From Oscillospiraceae bacterium (GTDB lineage: Bacteria; Bacillota; Clostridia; Oscillospirales; Oscillospiraceae): a stretch of DNA of 7,743 nt. Numbering within the stretch: the first letter of the stretch is position 1; every line of letters starts with the position of its first letter. The notes beneath the pieces were generated by a model. It made no database searches, was not told where the DNA came from, and was given only the letters and a program-made list of their open reading frames with translations. A program made the position numbers and the translations under genes. Location of the stretch: positions 1 through 7,743 of the forward strand of contig WQVW01000068.1 in NCBI GenBank assembly GCA_009785655.1. Reading direction: 5' to 3'. Positions 1 to 6,378 of the stretch are shown here, piece after piece.

Positions 1-643
1 ATCCAAGCTCATCATTCACAGCGATTCTCAACGCCTGAAAGCTGCGTTTTGACGGATGTTGATTTTCCCGCCGCGCTTTTGCCGGCAACGCAGAGACAAT
101 AACGCTGTTGAGTTCAAACGTCGTAGTAATCGGATTCTTCGCGCGAGTCTTTGTTATGGCACGCACAATTTCCTTTGTGTATTTTTCTTCCCCGTATTGG
201 TAAAGAATTCTCTTCAACTCTGCTTCCGGCCAGTTATTCACCACTTCAAACGCTGTTAGCGCGTCTTGTTTGTCCATTCTCATATCCAATGACGCGTCCT
301 GCATATAGGAAAAACCGCGTTCCGCATCATCAAGCTGTGGGGAAGAAACCCCCAGATCAAACAACATTCCGTCCACCGCGTCTATGCCTGCTGCGGATAA
401 AATCTGCGATATGTCCTTGAAGTTCCCGTGAATAAAGCTTATTTTGTCTCCAACGTCTGAAAGCTGCGCTTGTTTTATCGCTGCTTCGTCACGATCTATC
501 GCAATCAGTCTCCCGGTGTTCAGTCTTTTCGCAATCTCTCGGGAGTGTCCGCCCCTTCCCAACGTTCCGTCTACATATATTCCATCCGGCTTGATGTTCA
601 GCCCTGTTATGCATTCATTGAGCAATACCGGCCAGTGCGCCAT
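1..643 (-). CDS. rsmH: 16S rRNA (cytosine(1402)-N(4))-methyltransferase RsmH, 3' part cut by window edge
   Basis: The reading frame on the minus strand opens with ATG at 643-641 and stays open for 214 codons to the left edge, so about the last third of a usual ~310-residue protein is missing. RsmH uses S-adenosylmethionine to N4-methylate C1402 in the 16S rRNA decoding site. Seen in the translation: the SAM-binding segment DGTLGRGGHS (about residues 26-35), LIAIDRDE (about 51-58), FDLGVSSPQLD in the middle, DMRMD after it, and the strongly diagnostic PSKRSFQALRIAVNDELG at the cut end. The start overlaps the mraZ stop by one base (TGATG), and a GGAG inside the end of mraZ serves as ribosome binding site, so translation is probably coupled to mraZ. 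This is the normal mraZ-rsmH order at the head of the division and cell wall (dcw) cluster; ftsL and pbpB would be expected just beyond the left edge. Confidence 0.97.
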   Translation of the reverse strand, partial: MAHWPVLLNECITGLNIKPDGIYVDGTLGRGGHSREIAKRLNTGRLIAIDRDEAAIKQAQLSDVGDKISFIHGNFKDISQILSAAGIDAVDGMLFDLGVSSPQLDDAERGFSYMQDASLDMRMDKQDALTAFEVVNNWPEAELKRILYQYGEEKYTKEIVRAITKTRAKNPITTTFELNSVIVSALPAKARRENQHPSKRSFQALRIAVNDELG

Positions 644-1059
644 CAAAAATCAAGCTCCATATATACTTCTGCGATATTCTCCGGCGTTGTTTCGATTGCA
701 TCAATACCTGCCCAGGCTTCTGAATCCCAGAACTCCGCGCATTCGCCTGCACCGACGACCGTGACACTTTTTTGCAGTCCCGCAAAATCACGCAGTGCCT
801 GCGGCAGCAAAATTCTGCCCTGTCCGTCAAGCTCGCATTTCGCCGCGTGGGCAAAAAGCGGACGCATTTTTATCTGTTTGGTTTTAGGCATCGCCTTGAT
901 TTTATCCATGAACTTGTCCCAGCTGTCTTTTGAATAAGCAGTGAGGCATTTTTCCATTGAAAGCGTTACATGAAAAGCTTCTCCCAGCTCTTCCCGCAAG
1001 CGTGCAGGGATAAAAAGACGCCCTTTTGCATCGATCGAATGTTGATATATACCGGTCAT
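643..1059 (-). CDS. mraZ: Transcriptional regulator MraZ
   Basis: This 138-residue protein has the length and two-repeat layout of MraZ, an AbrB-like (SpoVT-AbrB fold) ring-forming DNA-binding protein that represses its own dcw-cluster promoter. Both copies of the family's DxxxR signature are visible: DAKGR at residues 10-14 in the first half and DGQGR at 78-82 in the second, each followed by a (F/L)(I/L)P(A/Q) turn and a conserved helix with LR. The start ATG at 1059-1057 has a purine-rich GGAG seven bases upstream, and the N-terminus MTGIYQHSIDAKGR matches the family's usual M-x-G-x-YQH start, which supports this choice. It is the first gene after its own promoter and overlaps rsmH by one base. 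The direct-repeat operator upstream points to autoregulation, which is inferred from what is known of the family. Confidence 0.97.
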   Translation of the reverse strand: MTGIYQHSIDAKGRLFIPARLREELGEAFHVTLSMEKCLTAYSKDSWDKFMDKIKAMPKTKQIKMRPLFAHAAKCELDGQGRILLPQALRDFAGLQKSVTVVGAGECAEFWDSEAWAGIDAIETTPENIAEVYMELDF

Positions 1060-1100
1060 CTTTTATCTCCCCACCTTTCTTCATTTCATGGGATATTCAT

Positions 1101-1125
1101 ACACTTTGCACCACTATCCACCACT
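1101..1125 (-). promoter_or_regulatory. Probable MraZ operator: three AGTGG-type boxes at 10-base period
   Basis: Read on the minus strand, AGTGG (1125-1121), AGTGG (1115-1111) and AGTGT (1105-1101) follow each other with exactly five bases between boxes. MraZ from other bacteria binds short G-rich direct repeats separated by five bases just upstream of mraZ, so position and spacing fit the family's known operator. The array lies just downstream of the predicted -10 box, where a bound MraZ ring would block initiation or early elongation. Binding itself is inferred. Confidence 0.8.
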
Positions 1126-1136
1126 TCGGTGTTTTG

Positions 1137-1165
1137 ATTATAAACCTCTCTTCCATAAATTGCAA
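1137..1165 (-). promoter_or_regulatory. Sigma-A type promoter for mraZ-rsmH
   Basis: On the minus strand a perfect -10 hexamer TATAAT (1142-1137) is preceded by TTGCAA (1165-1160, four of six matches to the -35 consensus) with an ideal 17-base spacer. Transcription would start near 1130, just before the MraZ boxes and about 70 bases before the mraZ ATG. It sits between the terminator of the upstream unit and mraZ, so mraZ-rsmH has its own promoter. Confidence 0.75.
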
Positions 1166-1206
1166 TAGCAAAATCAAAAAAAGTTATGTATTTTTTTGAT
1201 GTTATG

Positions 1207-1249
1207 AAAAAAAGAACGCCCCGGAGTTTTTACCACTCCAGGGCGTTCT
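1207..1249 (-). terminator. Rho-independent terminator after the coiled-coil gene
   Basis: Bases 1213-1227 and 1235-1249 pair as a 15-position stem with one mismatch (1222 with 1240) around the 7-base loop 1228-1234. On the minus strand the stem is followed by seven T residues (1213-1207). The plus-strand reading has no T run after the stem, so termination is directional. It lies 25 bases after the stop codon of the 1274-1816 gene and ends the ABC-uvrC-rsmD-coaD unit ahead of the mraZ promoter. Confidence 0.92.
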
Positions 1250-1273
1250 GCACTGATCTTCAATATAAATATA

Positions 1274-1816
1274 CTATACGTCAATATCTATATCATTCAT
1301 ATTTGCACTTATCTCTCCCTCATCCGGGGCATTATGCGTTTGCGGAGATGCATCCGCACCGCGGGACGCGCTCCTAAACTTCATGCGCGATTGCCGGATT
1401 TCATCCAAGGCAGAGGCAAGTGCTTCTTCCGTGCGTTTCATCGCATCATCTACATATTCATTCGCCACGCGGCGCAGCTCGTTTGAATTTTTTTCCGCGC
1501 TTGAAACCATTTCATTGCTTCGCTCATTCGCAATACGCAAGACTTCCTGCTCATCAATCAGCTGCCTTGCACGATCCTCCGCAGCGCGTCGGATTGCTTC
1601 CGCCTCACGTTTGGCGTTTCCTATGAACTCAGCCCGCGCATCAACCAACCGCTTTGCTTCCGCCACTTCTGTCGGAAACTGCGCCCTGATCTCATCTAAA
1701 ATATCCAGTGCCTTGTCGCGTTCGATCACACATTTTTCAGCACCCAGCGGGAGTCCCCACGCCTCTGATATCATCGCGTGTAGCATTTCCAGCATTTCCT
1801 GAACTCTACCACTCAT
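1274..1816 (-). CDS. Small coiled-coil protein, DivIVA / ATP-synthase b-subunit-like, function unknown
   Basis: This 180-residue protein is almost entirely charged helix. About residues 30-148 are rich in Ala, Glu, Arg and Lys with a heptad-like pattern (for example AEAIRRAAEDRARQLIDEQE), followed by a basic stretch (RQSRMKFRSASRG) and an acidic low-complexity tail ending NDIDIDV. I see no signal peptide, membrane segment or catalytic motif. Proteins of this look are often annotated as ATPase, V-type ATPase subunit H-like or DivIVA-like because of helical similarity, which does not establish function. The start is ATG 1816-1814, with a perfect GGAGGT (1828-1823) six bases upstream; extension to 1894 would only run through coaD in another frame. 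It begins four bases after the coaD stop, so it is the last gene of that operon. A structural role at the membrane or division site is possible but not shown. Confidence 0.85.
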   Translation of the reverse strand: MSGRVQEMLEMLHAMISEAWGLPLGAEKCVIERDKALDILDEIRAQFPTEVAEAKRLVDARAEFIGNAKREAEAIRRAAEDRARQLIDEQEVLRIANERSNEMVSSAEKNSNELRRVANEYVDDAMKRTEEALASALDEIRQSRMKFRSASRGADASPQTHNAPDEGEISANMNDIDIDV

Positions 1817-1820
1817 ATTA

Positions 1821-2306
1821 TTACCTCCACTTTTCCGCTTTCTTTTGCACGTCTTCAATGATTTCTTTCGGCACAAATGCTTGCAGATCCGCACCGTATC
1901 TCGCCATTTCTTTCACAACTGTCGAACTCAAGTAAGTATATTTTTCACTGGATGGCATAAAAAGTGTCTCAATCCCTGGGTCAAGTTTTCTGTTGACAAG
2001 CGCGATTTGAAATTCCCTGTCAAAGTCAGACACCGCCCGCAAACCTTTTATGATCACTTTCGCATCTCTGTCCTGCATATATTTAACAACCAGATCATTT
2101 GACGCTTCCACCACTACGTTCGGGAATCTTGCCACCGTGCGCTCAATAAGCGCCACCCTCTCTTCACGGTTAAACATCGGATCTTTGCCGGAATTGACCA
2201 TCACGCAGACATACAACTTGTCAAACACCGCCGCAGATCTTCTGATCACATTCAAGTGTCCAAGCGTTATCGGATCAAAACTCCCGGGATAAACGGCTAT
2301 ACTCAT
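1821..2306 (-). CDS. coaD: Pantetheine-phosphate adenylyltransferase (phosphopantetheine adenylyltransferase)
   Basis: CoaD transfers AMP from ATP to 4'-phosphopantetheine, giving dephospho-CoA, the penultimate step of coenzyme A synthesis in the cytosol. The 161-residue length is typical. The nucleotidyltransferase motif is in YPGSFDPITLGH (residues 6-17, T14-x-G16-H17), with K41 in NSGKDPMF, IKGLRAVSDFD with R90 at 87-96, and the C-terminal YLSST (125-129), where many homologues have ISSS. The start is taken as ATG 2306-2304, giving MSIAVYPGSFDP, which matches the family N-terminus. An in-frame ATG at 2342 would add 12 residues with no homology. The Shine-Dalgarno is weak (GTGTGG just upstream). 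It is preceded by rsmD, a pairing common in bacteria, and its end carries the ribosome binding site of the next gene. Confidence 0.97.
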   Translation of the reverse strand: MSIAVYPGSFDPITLGHLNVIRRSAAVFDKLYVCVMVNSGKDPMFNREERVALIERTVARFPNVVVEASNDLVVKYMQDRDAKVIIKGLRAVSDFDREFQIALVNRKLDPGIETLFMPSSEKYTYLSSTVVKEMARYGADLQAFVPKEIIEDVQKKAEKWR

Positions 2307-2367
2307 TATCCACACACCACTATATTTTATCTTCAGGCACATTGCCCCTACAAGGGGAAACGCCCTG
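2307..2367 (-). other. rsmD-coaD gap with a small GC hairpin
   Basis: This 61-base gap is the longest inside the operon. It holds a short inverted repeat, CCCC (2345-2348) and GGGG (2354-2357), with a five-base loop and a few further pairs outside a mismatch. On the minus strand it reads TTGTAGGGGCAATGTGCC, which resembles a small dispersed GC hairpin more than a regulator. There is no T run after it, so it is not a normal terminator. It may modulate coaD expression or mRNA processing; the evidence is weak. Confidence 0.3.
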
Positions 2368-2898
2368 TTATTTGCCGTACTTTGTTATGCGCACTCCGCC
2401 GTATTTATATTCTTTAAATATCCCGAACGGCGGCGAAGACTCCGGCAATGCTTCTTTTGTTTCGCATATAATTATACCATGTTCGTTTAATTTGTCAAAT
2501 TCCACGATTTTTTGCAATGCTTGCACAGAAGTTCCCAAGTCATACGGCGGATCCAGAAAGATCAGATCAAACCGTTCGTTGGAGTTCAGAAAGGCCAGTG
2601 CATCACAGCAATACACCACCGCTGAATCTGCAAATCCGCATAATTTCAGGTTCTCACGAACCAGCTCCGCCGATTCGCGTTTTGAATCCACGAACGTCAC
2701 CGATTCAGCACCGCGCGATAATGCCTCAATACCGAGCTGACCGGTACCAGCAAAAAGATCTAGCACCTTCCTTCCTTCAATATCAAACTGTATGATATTA
2801 AAAATTGACTCTTTGACTATATCGCTTGTCGGCCTGATATCAAAGCCGCCCGGCGTTTTCAATTTTCTGCCTCTGGCAGTTCCGCTGATTACTCTCAT
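2368..2898 (-). CDS. rsmD: 16S rRNA (guanine(966)-N(2))-methyltransferase RsmD
   Basis: RsmD N2-methylates G966 of 16S rRNA in the small subunit, using S-adenosylmethionine. The 176-residue protein opens with MRVISGTARGRKL and has RPTSDIVKESIFNII (residues 22-36), the family's N-terminal signature. Next come the SAM-binding glycine motif DLFAGTGQLGIEALSRGA (47-64), an acidic residue at the end of strand 2 (FVDSKRES, about 69-76) and the catalytic DPPY (116-119), typical of N2-guanine methyltransferases. Its ATG (2898-2896) overlaps the uvrC TGA (2897-2895) in an ATGA arrangement, and only a weak Shine-Dalgarno is present, so translation probably depends on reinitiation after uvrC. The next gene is coaD, its usual partner. 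Confidence 0.97.
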   Translation of the reverse strand: MRVISGTARGRKLKTPGGFDIRPTSDIVKESIFNIIQFDIEGRKVLDLFAGTGQLGIEALSRGAESVTFVDSKRESAELVRENLKLCGFADSAVVYCCDALAFLNSNERFDLIFLDPPYDLGTSVQALQKIVEFDKLNEHGIIICETKEALPESSPPFGIFKEYKYGGVRITKYGK

Positions 2899-4715
2899 GT
2901 TTCTGCACCGCTTTCTTTATTAAAATGCGCATATATCTTTTGCGCAACGTTTTGGGGCACCACTTTCGATAATTCTTCAACATCGGCCGCCGAAATCGCT
3001 TTGACACTGCCGAAACTTTTCAGCAAGTCGCTCCTGCGTTTTTCACCCACGCCTTCTATCTCGTCAAGCTTTGATTTAATAGTATTTTTTGACCGCAGAT
3101 TCCTATGATACTCTATAGCAAATCTGTGCGTTTCCTCTTGAATCGTGCCAATCAACGCAAACGCGGCGGGGTTGCCTGTGAGACCAATCTCTTCCCCGTC
3201 CGGCGACATCAGCGCGCGTGTTTTGTGTTTGGCATCTTTGACCATGCCGAACACCGGCAAATCCACACCCGCCGCGATAAGCTCCGCTTTCACGGCGGCG
3301 GCGTGAGTTGCACCACCGTCGATCAGCATCAGATCCGGCAGCTCAGCAAACTTATTATCCGCGGCTGTGTGGCGCGTCATTCGCCGTTGCACCATCTCTC
3401 TCATGCTGTTGTAATCATCCGACCCTTGCACGGATCTAATCTTAAAGCGTCTGTAATCTTTTTTATACGGCTTGCCTCTTACAAAAACAGTCATTGCTGC
3501 CACAATGTCTGATGATCCGGTGTTTGAAACATCATACGCTTCTATGCGTTCCGGCGCATTTGGAAGATTCATCGCATTTTGCAGCCACTCCAGCGTTTTT
3601 AACGTTTTTTCTTCTTTGGTTGACACACGCTCCGTCTCTTCTCTGGCGTTTATATTCGCTGTTTCAACCAGTTTCAGCTTATCGCCGCGCTGCGGGATGA
3701 GTATCGTCACGCGGCGACCCGCTTTTTCTGTAAACAGTTTTTCAAGCAGCGCCGAATCCGGCGTGGCAAACGGCAGGCAGATTGTCTTTGGCAATACACC
3801 GCGCTTTTCGTAATACTGCCTGACAATGCCCGACATTGCGTCCGGGTCATCTTCAAGCGGCGTGTCAAAAAGCTCGAAATCCTTTGAGATAAGGCTTCCA
3901 TCCACATAGTGTAACACTGTGAGACAACTTTTCACCGGTCCCCTGAAAAATCCCACCACATCCGTATCCGCCATTGATCCCGCGATGACAAGCTGTTTCT
4001 TCTCCAGCAATTGCACCGCACGTAGTCTGTCGCGTTTCTCGGCCGCAAGCTCAAACGAAAGGTTCTCGGCCGCCTCGTCCATTTCTTTGGTAAACTTTTC
4101 AATCAGACCAGATGTTTTCCCGTGAAAGACATCCACCGCCGCCGCGACCGCCTCTCTGTACGTTTCTGCCGATGCGCCTTTCTGGCAGTATGCCCGGCAC
4201 GCGCCAATATGATAATGCAGGCACGGACGCTCTTTTCCGGCGATTTTGGTGAAATCTTTCCCGCAAGTTGGGATTTGCAGTGCTTTACATACCGTCTCAA
4301 TCGCTTCCCGCGTGACGTTTCTGCTGCCATAGGGGCCAAGGTATAATGCCCCGTCTCCCTCCTGCTTTCTGGCAATTGCAAAAACAGGGTATTCAAGTTT
4401 CCGATCCACTTTGATGAACTGGTATCCCTTATCATCCCGCAGCCGTATGTTGTATTTCGGCATATGATGCTTGATCAGAGAGTTTTCCAGCACCAGCGCC
4501 TCAAATTCAGAGTTGGCGATAATCACTTCAAAATCGGCGATTTTTTCAACAAGCATGTGGGTTTTTATATCATGCGCACCGCTAAAATAACTGCCGACAC
4601 GGTTCTTCAACTGCTTTGCCTTGCCGACGTATATCACCTTGCCCTGCTTGTCCATCATAATATAAACACCCGGCAGCTGCGGCAATCCCAATGCTTTTTG
4701 TCTAAGATTTTCCAA
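2895..4715 (-). CDS. uvrC: Excinuclease ABC subunit UvrC
   Basis: UvrC makes both incisions around a DNA lesion after UvrA and UvrB load it, in nucleotide excision repair. The 606-residue protein has every expected part in order. A GIY-YIG nuclease (about 14-92) has GVY at 16-18, YVG at 29-31, R39 and catalytic E77. A cysteine cluster at C151, C165, C173 and C177 matches the spacing reported to bind an Fe-S cluster in UvrC. A UVR motif (about 203-238) contacts UvrB. An RNase H-like endonuclease has D395 in YDVSN, D466 in LIDGG and H530 in EETHR. A helix-hairpin-helix lies at about 550-588 (EGVGEKRRSDLL). The start codon is TTG (4715-4713), supported by AAGGAG at 4732-4727 and by the usual distance to the GIY motif; no in-frame ATG fits. 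It follows the second ABC ATPase by 32 bases and overlaps rsmD by four. Confidence 0.98.
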   Translation of the reverse strand: MENLRQKALGLPQLPGVYIMMDKQGKVIYVGKAKQLKNRVGSYFSGAHDIKTHMLVEKIADFEVIIANSEFEALVLENSLIKHHMPKYNIRLRDDKGYQFIKVDRKLEYPVFAIARKQEGDGALYLGPYGSRNVTREAIETVCKALQIPTCGKDFTKIAGKERPCLHYHIGACRAYCQKGASAETYREAVAAAVDVFHGKTSGLIEKFTKEMDEAAENLSFELAAEKRDRLRAVQLLEKKQLVIAGSMADTDVVGFFRGPVKSCLTVLHYVDGSLISKDFELFDTPLEDDPDAMSGIVRQYYEKRGVLPKTICLPFATPDSALLEKLFTEKAGRRVTILIPQRGDKLKLVETANINAREETERVSTKEEKTLKTLEWLQNAMNLPNAPERIEAYDVSNTGSSDIVAAMTVFVRGKPYKKDYRRFKIRSVQGSDDYNSMREMVQRRMTRHTAADNKFAELPDLMLIDGGATHAAAVKAELIAAGVDLPVFGMVKDAKHKTRALMSPDGEEIGLTGNPAAFALIGTIQEETHRFAIEYHRNLRSKNTIKSKLDEIEGVGEKRRSDLLKSFGSVKAISAADVEELSKVVPQNVAQKIYAHFNKESGAET

Positions 4716-4726
4716 AGAGAGACTTT

Positions 4727-4732
4727 CTCCTT
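4727..4732 (-). promoter_or_regulatory. Shine-Dalgarno deciding the uvrC TTG start
   Basis: AAGGAG on the minus strand lies 11 bases before the TTG at 4715-4713. No ATG or GTG in frame is suitably placed, so this site fixes the non-AUG start of uvrC. Confidence 0.75.
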
Positions 4733-4747
4733 ATTATATAGTATTCT

Positions 4748-5554
4748 TTACAGTTTGATCGCCCTGATGCCCAGAAGCCGGAAGTACGCCTCAAACAAAT
4801 CGCCGTCTGTGTCTTTTGTGAACTCCGCAGTCGTGCCACTGAATATCAGCTTGCCTTTATCCATCACAGCCAAATGTGTCGCCATGGATTCTATATCATT
4901 GATAATGTCGGTCGAAAACAGCACTATGCGCGTCTTTGCCAGGTCTTTAAGGTATACGCTCAAATTCTCGCGTATCACAGGGTCAAGCCCGGTGAACGGC
5001 TCATCTAAAATGATCACACCGGGGTTGGCAAAAAGCTCTAACAACATACTCAGCCGCCGATACATGCCAACGGAATACCCTAACAAAGGGACGCCCTTTG
5101 CATCCGCAAGGCCAAAGCGTTCCAGCGCTTCGTCAATGGCTTGTTTCGCGTAATTTTTCCCCGGAGAACCGACGCCGCCCAACGCTTTTATATAGGCGAT
5201 TTCACCCAACAACCTCGGCGCTGTCCAATCAGGCGGGAAGTTCGTCAAGGTTGAATGCATCGCGCGCCTGGAACGTGAGACTTTAAAATTATCTTGCGAG
5301 TCTTGCGGCACATATCCAACGTTCTGCAGAAATTTTTTGCGTTTTTTATGGATATTCACACCATCTACGCGGCATACGCCGGCAGTGGGTTTGATTTTCG
5401 CCGCCAAGATCTCCATCAACGTACTTTTGCCCGCGCCCGCCGGCCCGACAATGGCCAGCACACCCCCGGATGCAACCTCCAGGCTGAAGTCCGACAAGAC
5501 GATCGGCAGTTTTTTATTATATTGCTTTGAGATGTTTTGTATTGATAAAGTCAT
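4748..5554 (-). CDS. ABC transporter ATP-binding protein, downstream tandem copy
   Basis: This 268-residue ABC ATPase has Walker A GPAGAGKST (37-45, K43), a Q-loop-like GYVPQ ending at Q84, the signature YSVGM (160-164, in place of LSGGQ), and Walker B with catalytic Glu ILDEPFTGLDP (D184, E185) running into the D-loop. The nearest general type is the CcmA/ABC-2 exporter ATPase group. Two oddities stand out: the H-loop position reads STD (D216) where STH is usual, and about 18 extra, partly basic residues (roughly 86-104) separate the Q-loop from the FPPDWT segment. It has no membrane segments, and no permease gene is seen in the window. The start ATG (5554-5552) has a perfect AAGGAGGT seven bases upstream. 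It lies 27 bases after its paralogue and 32 before uvrC. The substrate is unknown; it could act with a distant permease or be a soluble ABC protein. Confidence 0.93.
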   Translation of the reverse strand: MTLSIQNISKQYNKKLPIVLSDFSLEVASGGVLAIVGPAGAGKSTLMEILAAKIKPTAGVCRVDGVNIHKKRKKFLQNVGYVPQDSQDNFKVSRSRRAMHSTLTNFPPDWTAPRLLGEIAYIKALGGVGSPGKNYAKQAIDEALERFGLADAKGVPLLGYSVGMYRRLSMLLELFANPGVIILDEPFTGLDPVIRENLSVYLKDLAKTRIVLFSTDIINDIESMATHLAVMDKGKLIFSGTTAEFTKDTDGDLFEAYFRLLGIRAIKL

Positions 5555-5581
5555 TGCAAAACCTCCTTCAGCTTGGCGTAA

Positions 5582-6316
5582 TTATACTTTAGTAACCTCA
5601 AAATCCATAAGTCCGGCATATGCCGCTTGCATGTCACCGCCTGTATCCTTTGTAAATGTCTCGGCTGTGCCGCTGAAGACCAGCTTCCCCTTGTCGAGAA
5701 CAGCCACATTCGCCGCCATGGATTCGATATCCGCAATAATATCCGTGGCGAAAACTACGATATGTGTCTTTGCATAATTTTTAAGGCAAGTCGTCAAGTT
5801 GCCGCGTATTTCAGGATCAAGCCCTGTGAACAGTTCATCTAAAATAAGCACATCTGGTGCGCTCCACAATGCCAGCAACATACCAAAACGTTTATACATG
5901 CCGCCGGAATATCCCGCAAGCGGTACTCCCCGCGCATCGTCAAGCCCAACTATTCTCAACATTTCATTGGCATCATTCATATTCAAGTGATCGCTTGCGC
6001 CGACAAGGTCATCGAGGAACCGTGCAATCGTCCAATCAGGCGGGAACTTGGACAGTCGCTGAGTCACGTTGTCCAGTACATGTCCGCAGGAATACTTGTC
6101 GCGTTTTTTGTGTATATTCACACCATCAAGCAGACACACGCCGGAGGTAGGTTTTATGTCCGTCGTCAGGATTTCCAAAAGCGTACTTTTGCCCGCACCC
6201 ACCGGCCCAACAACAGCCAAAACACCCCCAGGTACAATCTCCAGACTGAAGTCCGACAAAACTACCGGCAGTTTTCTGCCGTATTTCTTCGAGATGTTTT
6301 GTATTGATAAATTCAT
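5582..6316 (-). CDS. ABC transporter ATP-binding protein, upstream tandem copy
   Basis: This 244-residue paralogue of the next gene matches it at 56 of the first 74 residues by direct count. Walker A is GPVGAGKST (37-45, K43), the signature YSGGM (136-140), and Walker B ILDELFTGLDP (D160, E161), where Leu replaces the usual Pro after Glu. The GYVPQ Q-loop of the sister copy is absent: the segment between GVNIHKKR and FPPDWT is about 15 residues shorter, and Q86 is the only glutamine that could take its place. The H-loop again has Asp (ATD, D192) instead of His. It is the first gene of the minus-strand operon, with ATG 6316-6314. Its ribosome binding site reads GGGGGTT where the sister has GGAGGTT, so it may be translated less well. 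No permease adjoins it. The two proteins may form a heterodimer with one altered site, but this is inference. Confidence 0.92.
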   Translation of the reverse strand: MNLSIQNISKKYGRKLPVVLSDFSLEIVPGGVLAVVGPVGAGKSTLLEILTTDIKPTSGVCLLDGVNIHKKRDKYSCGHVLDNVTQRLSKFPPDWTIARFLDDLVGASDHLNMNDANEMLRIVGLDDARGVPLAGYSGGMYKRFGMLLALWSAPDVLILDELFTGLDPEIRGNLTTCLKNYAKTHIVVFATDIIADIESMAANVAVLDKGKLVFSGTAETFTKDTGGDMQAAYAGLMDFEVTKV

Positions 6317-6378
6317 TGCAGAACCCCCACTCCTATCGGAAATTTTTGTACAACATACTAGCCATCCAATTTAAGATA

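Larger units (their letters stand above)
4748..6330 (-). repeat. Tandem gene duplication of the ABC ATPase, including its ribosome binding site
   Basis: The two ATPase genes are direct repeats offset by about 762 bases at their starts. Bases 5529-5549 and 6291-6311 are identical over 21 positions, and after one mismatch the match continues through the start codon into the leader (tcattgca, then aaacctcc versus gaaccccc). Bases 5223-5239 and 6030-6046 are identical over 17 positions. The leader match shows that the duplicated block included the Shine-Dalgarno region. Divergence elsewhere, with length changes, suggests an old duplication. Confidence 0.85.

Noticed and set aside
470..937. Open plus-strand frame of 155 codons opposite rsmH and mraZ
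   Set aside because: It is antisense to two clear genes and its composition is that of a reverse-strand shadow.
1817..1894. Longer start for the coiled-coil gene at ATG 1894
   Set aside because: The extra residues overlap the coaD coding end in another frame, while the ATG at 1816 has a perfect GGAGGT.
2307..2342. Longer start for coaD at ATG 2342
   Set aside because: It would add residues absent from the family; the ATG at 2306 gives the expected N-terminus directly before YPGSFDP.
2344..2358. Hairpin after rsmD as an intrinsic terminator
   Set aside because: The stem is only four strong pairs and no T run follows on the minus strand, so the operon probably continues into coaD.
4440..4715. 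GIY-YIG domain suggesting a homing endonuclease or mobile intron
   Set aside because: The domain is the normal N-terminus of a full-length UvrC with all later domains present.
4733..4738. TATAAT on the minus strand just before uvrC, as a separate uvrC promoter
   Set aside because: No acceptable -35 hexamer lies 16-18 bases upstream, and the start site would fall about on the ribosome binding site.
4464..5153. Open plus-strand frame of 229 codons antisense to the start of uvrC and the end of the downstream ABC gene
   Set aside because: It runs across a gene junction opposite two well-supported proteins, has no convincing ribosome binding site and its translation shows no domain.
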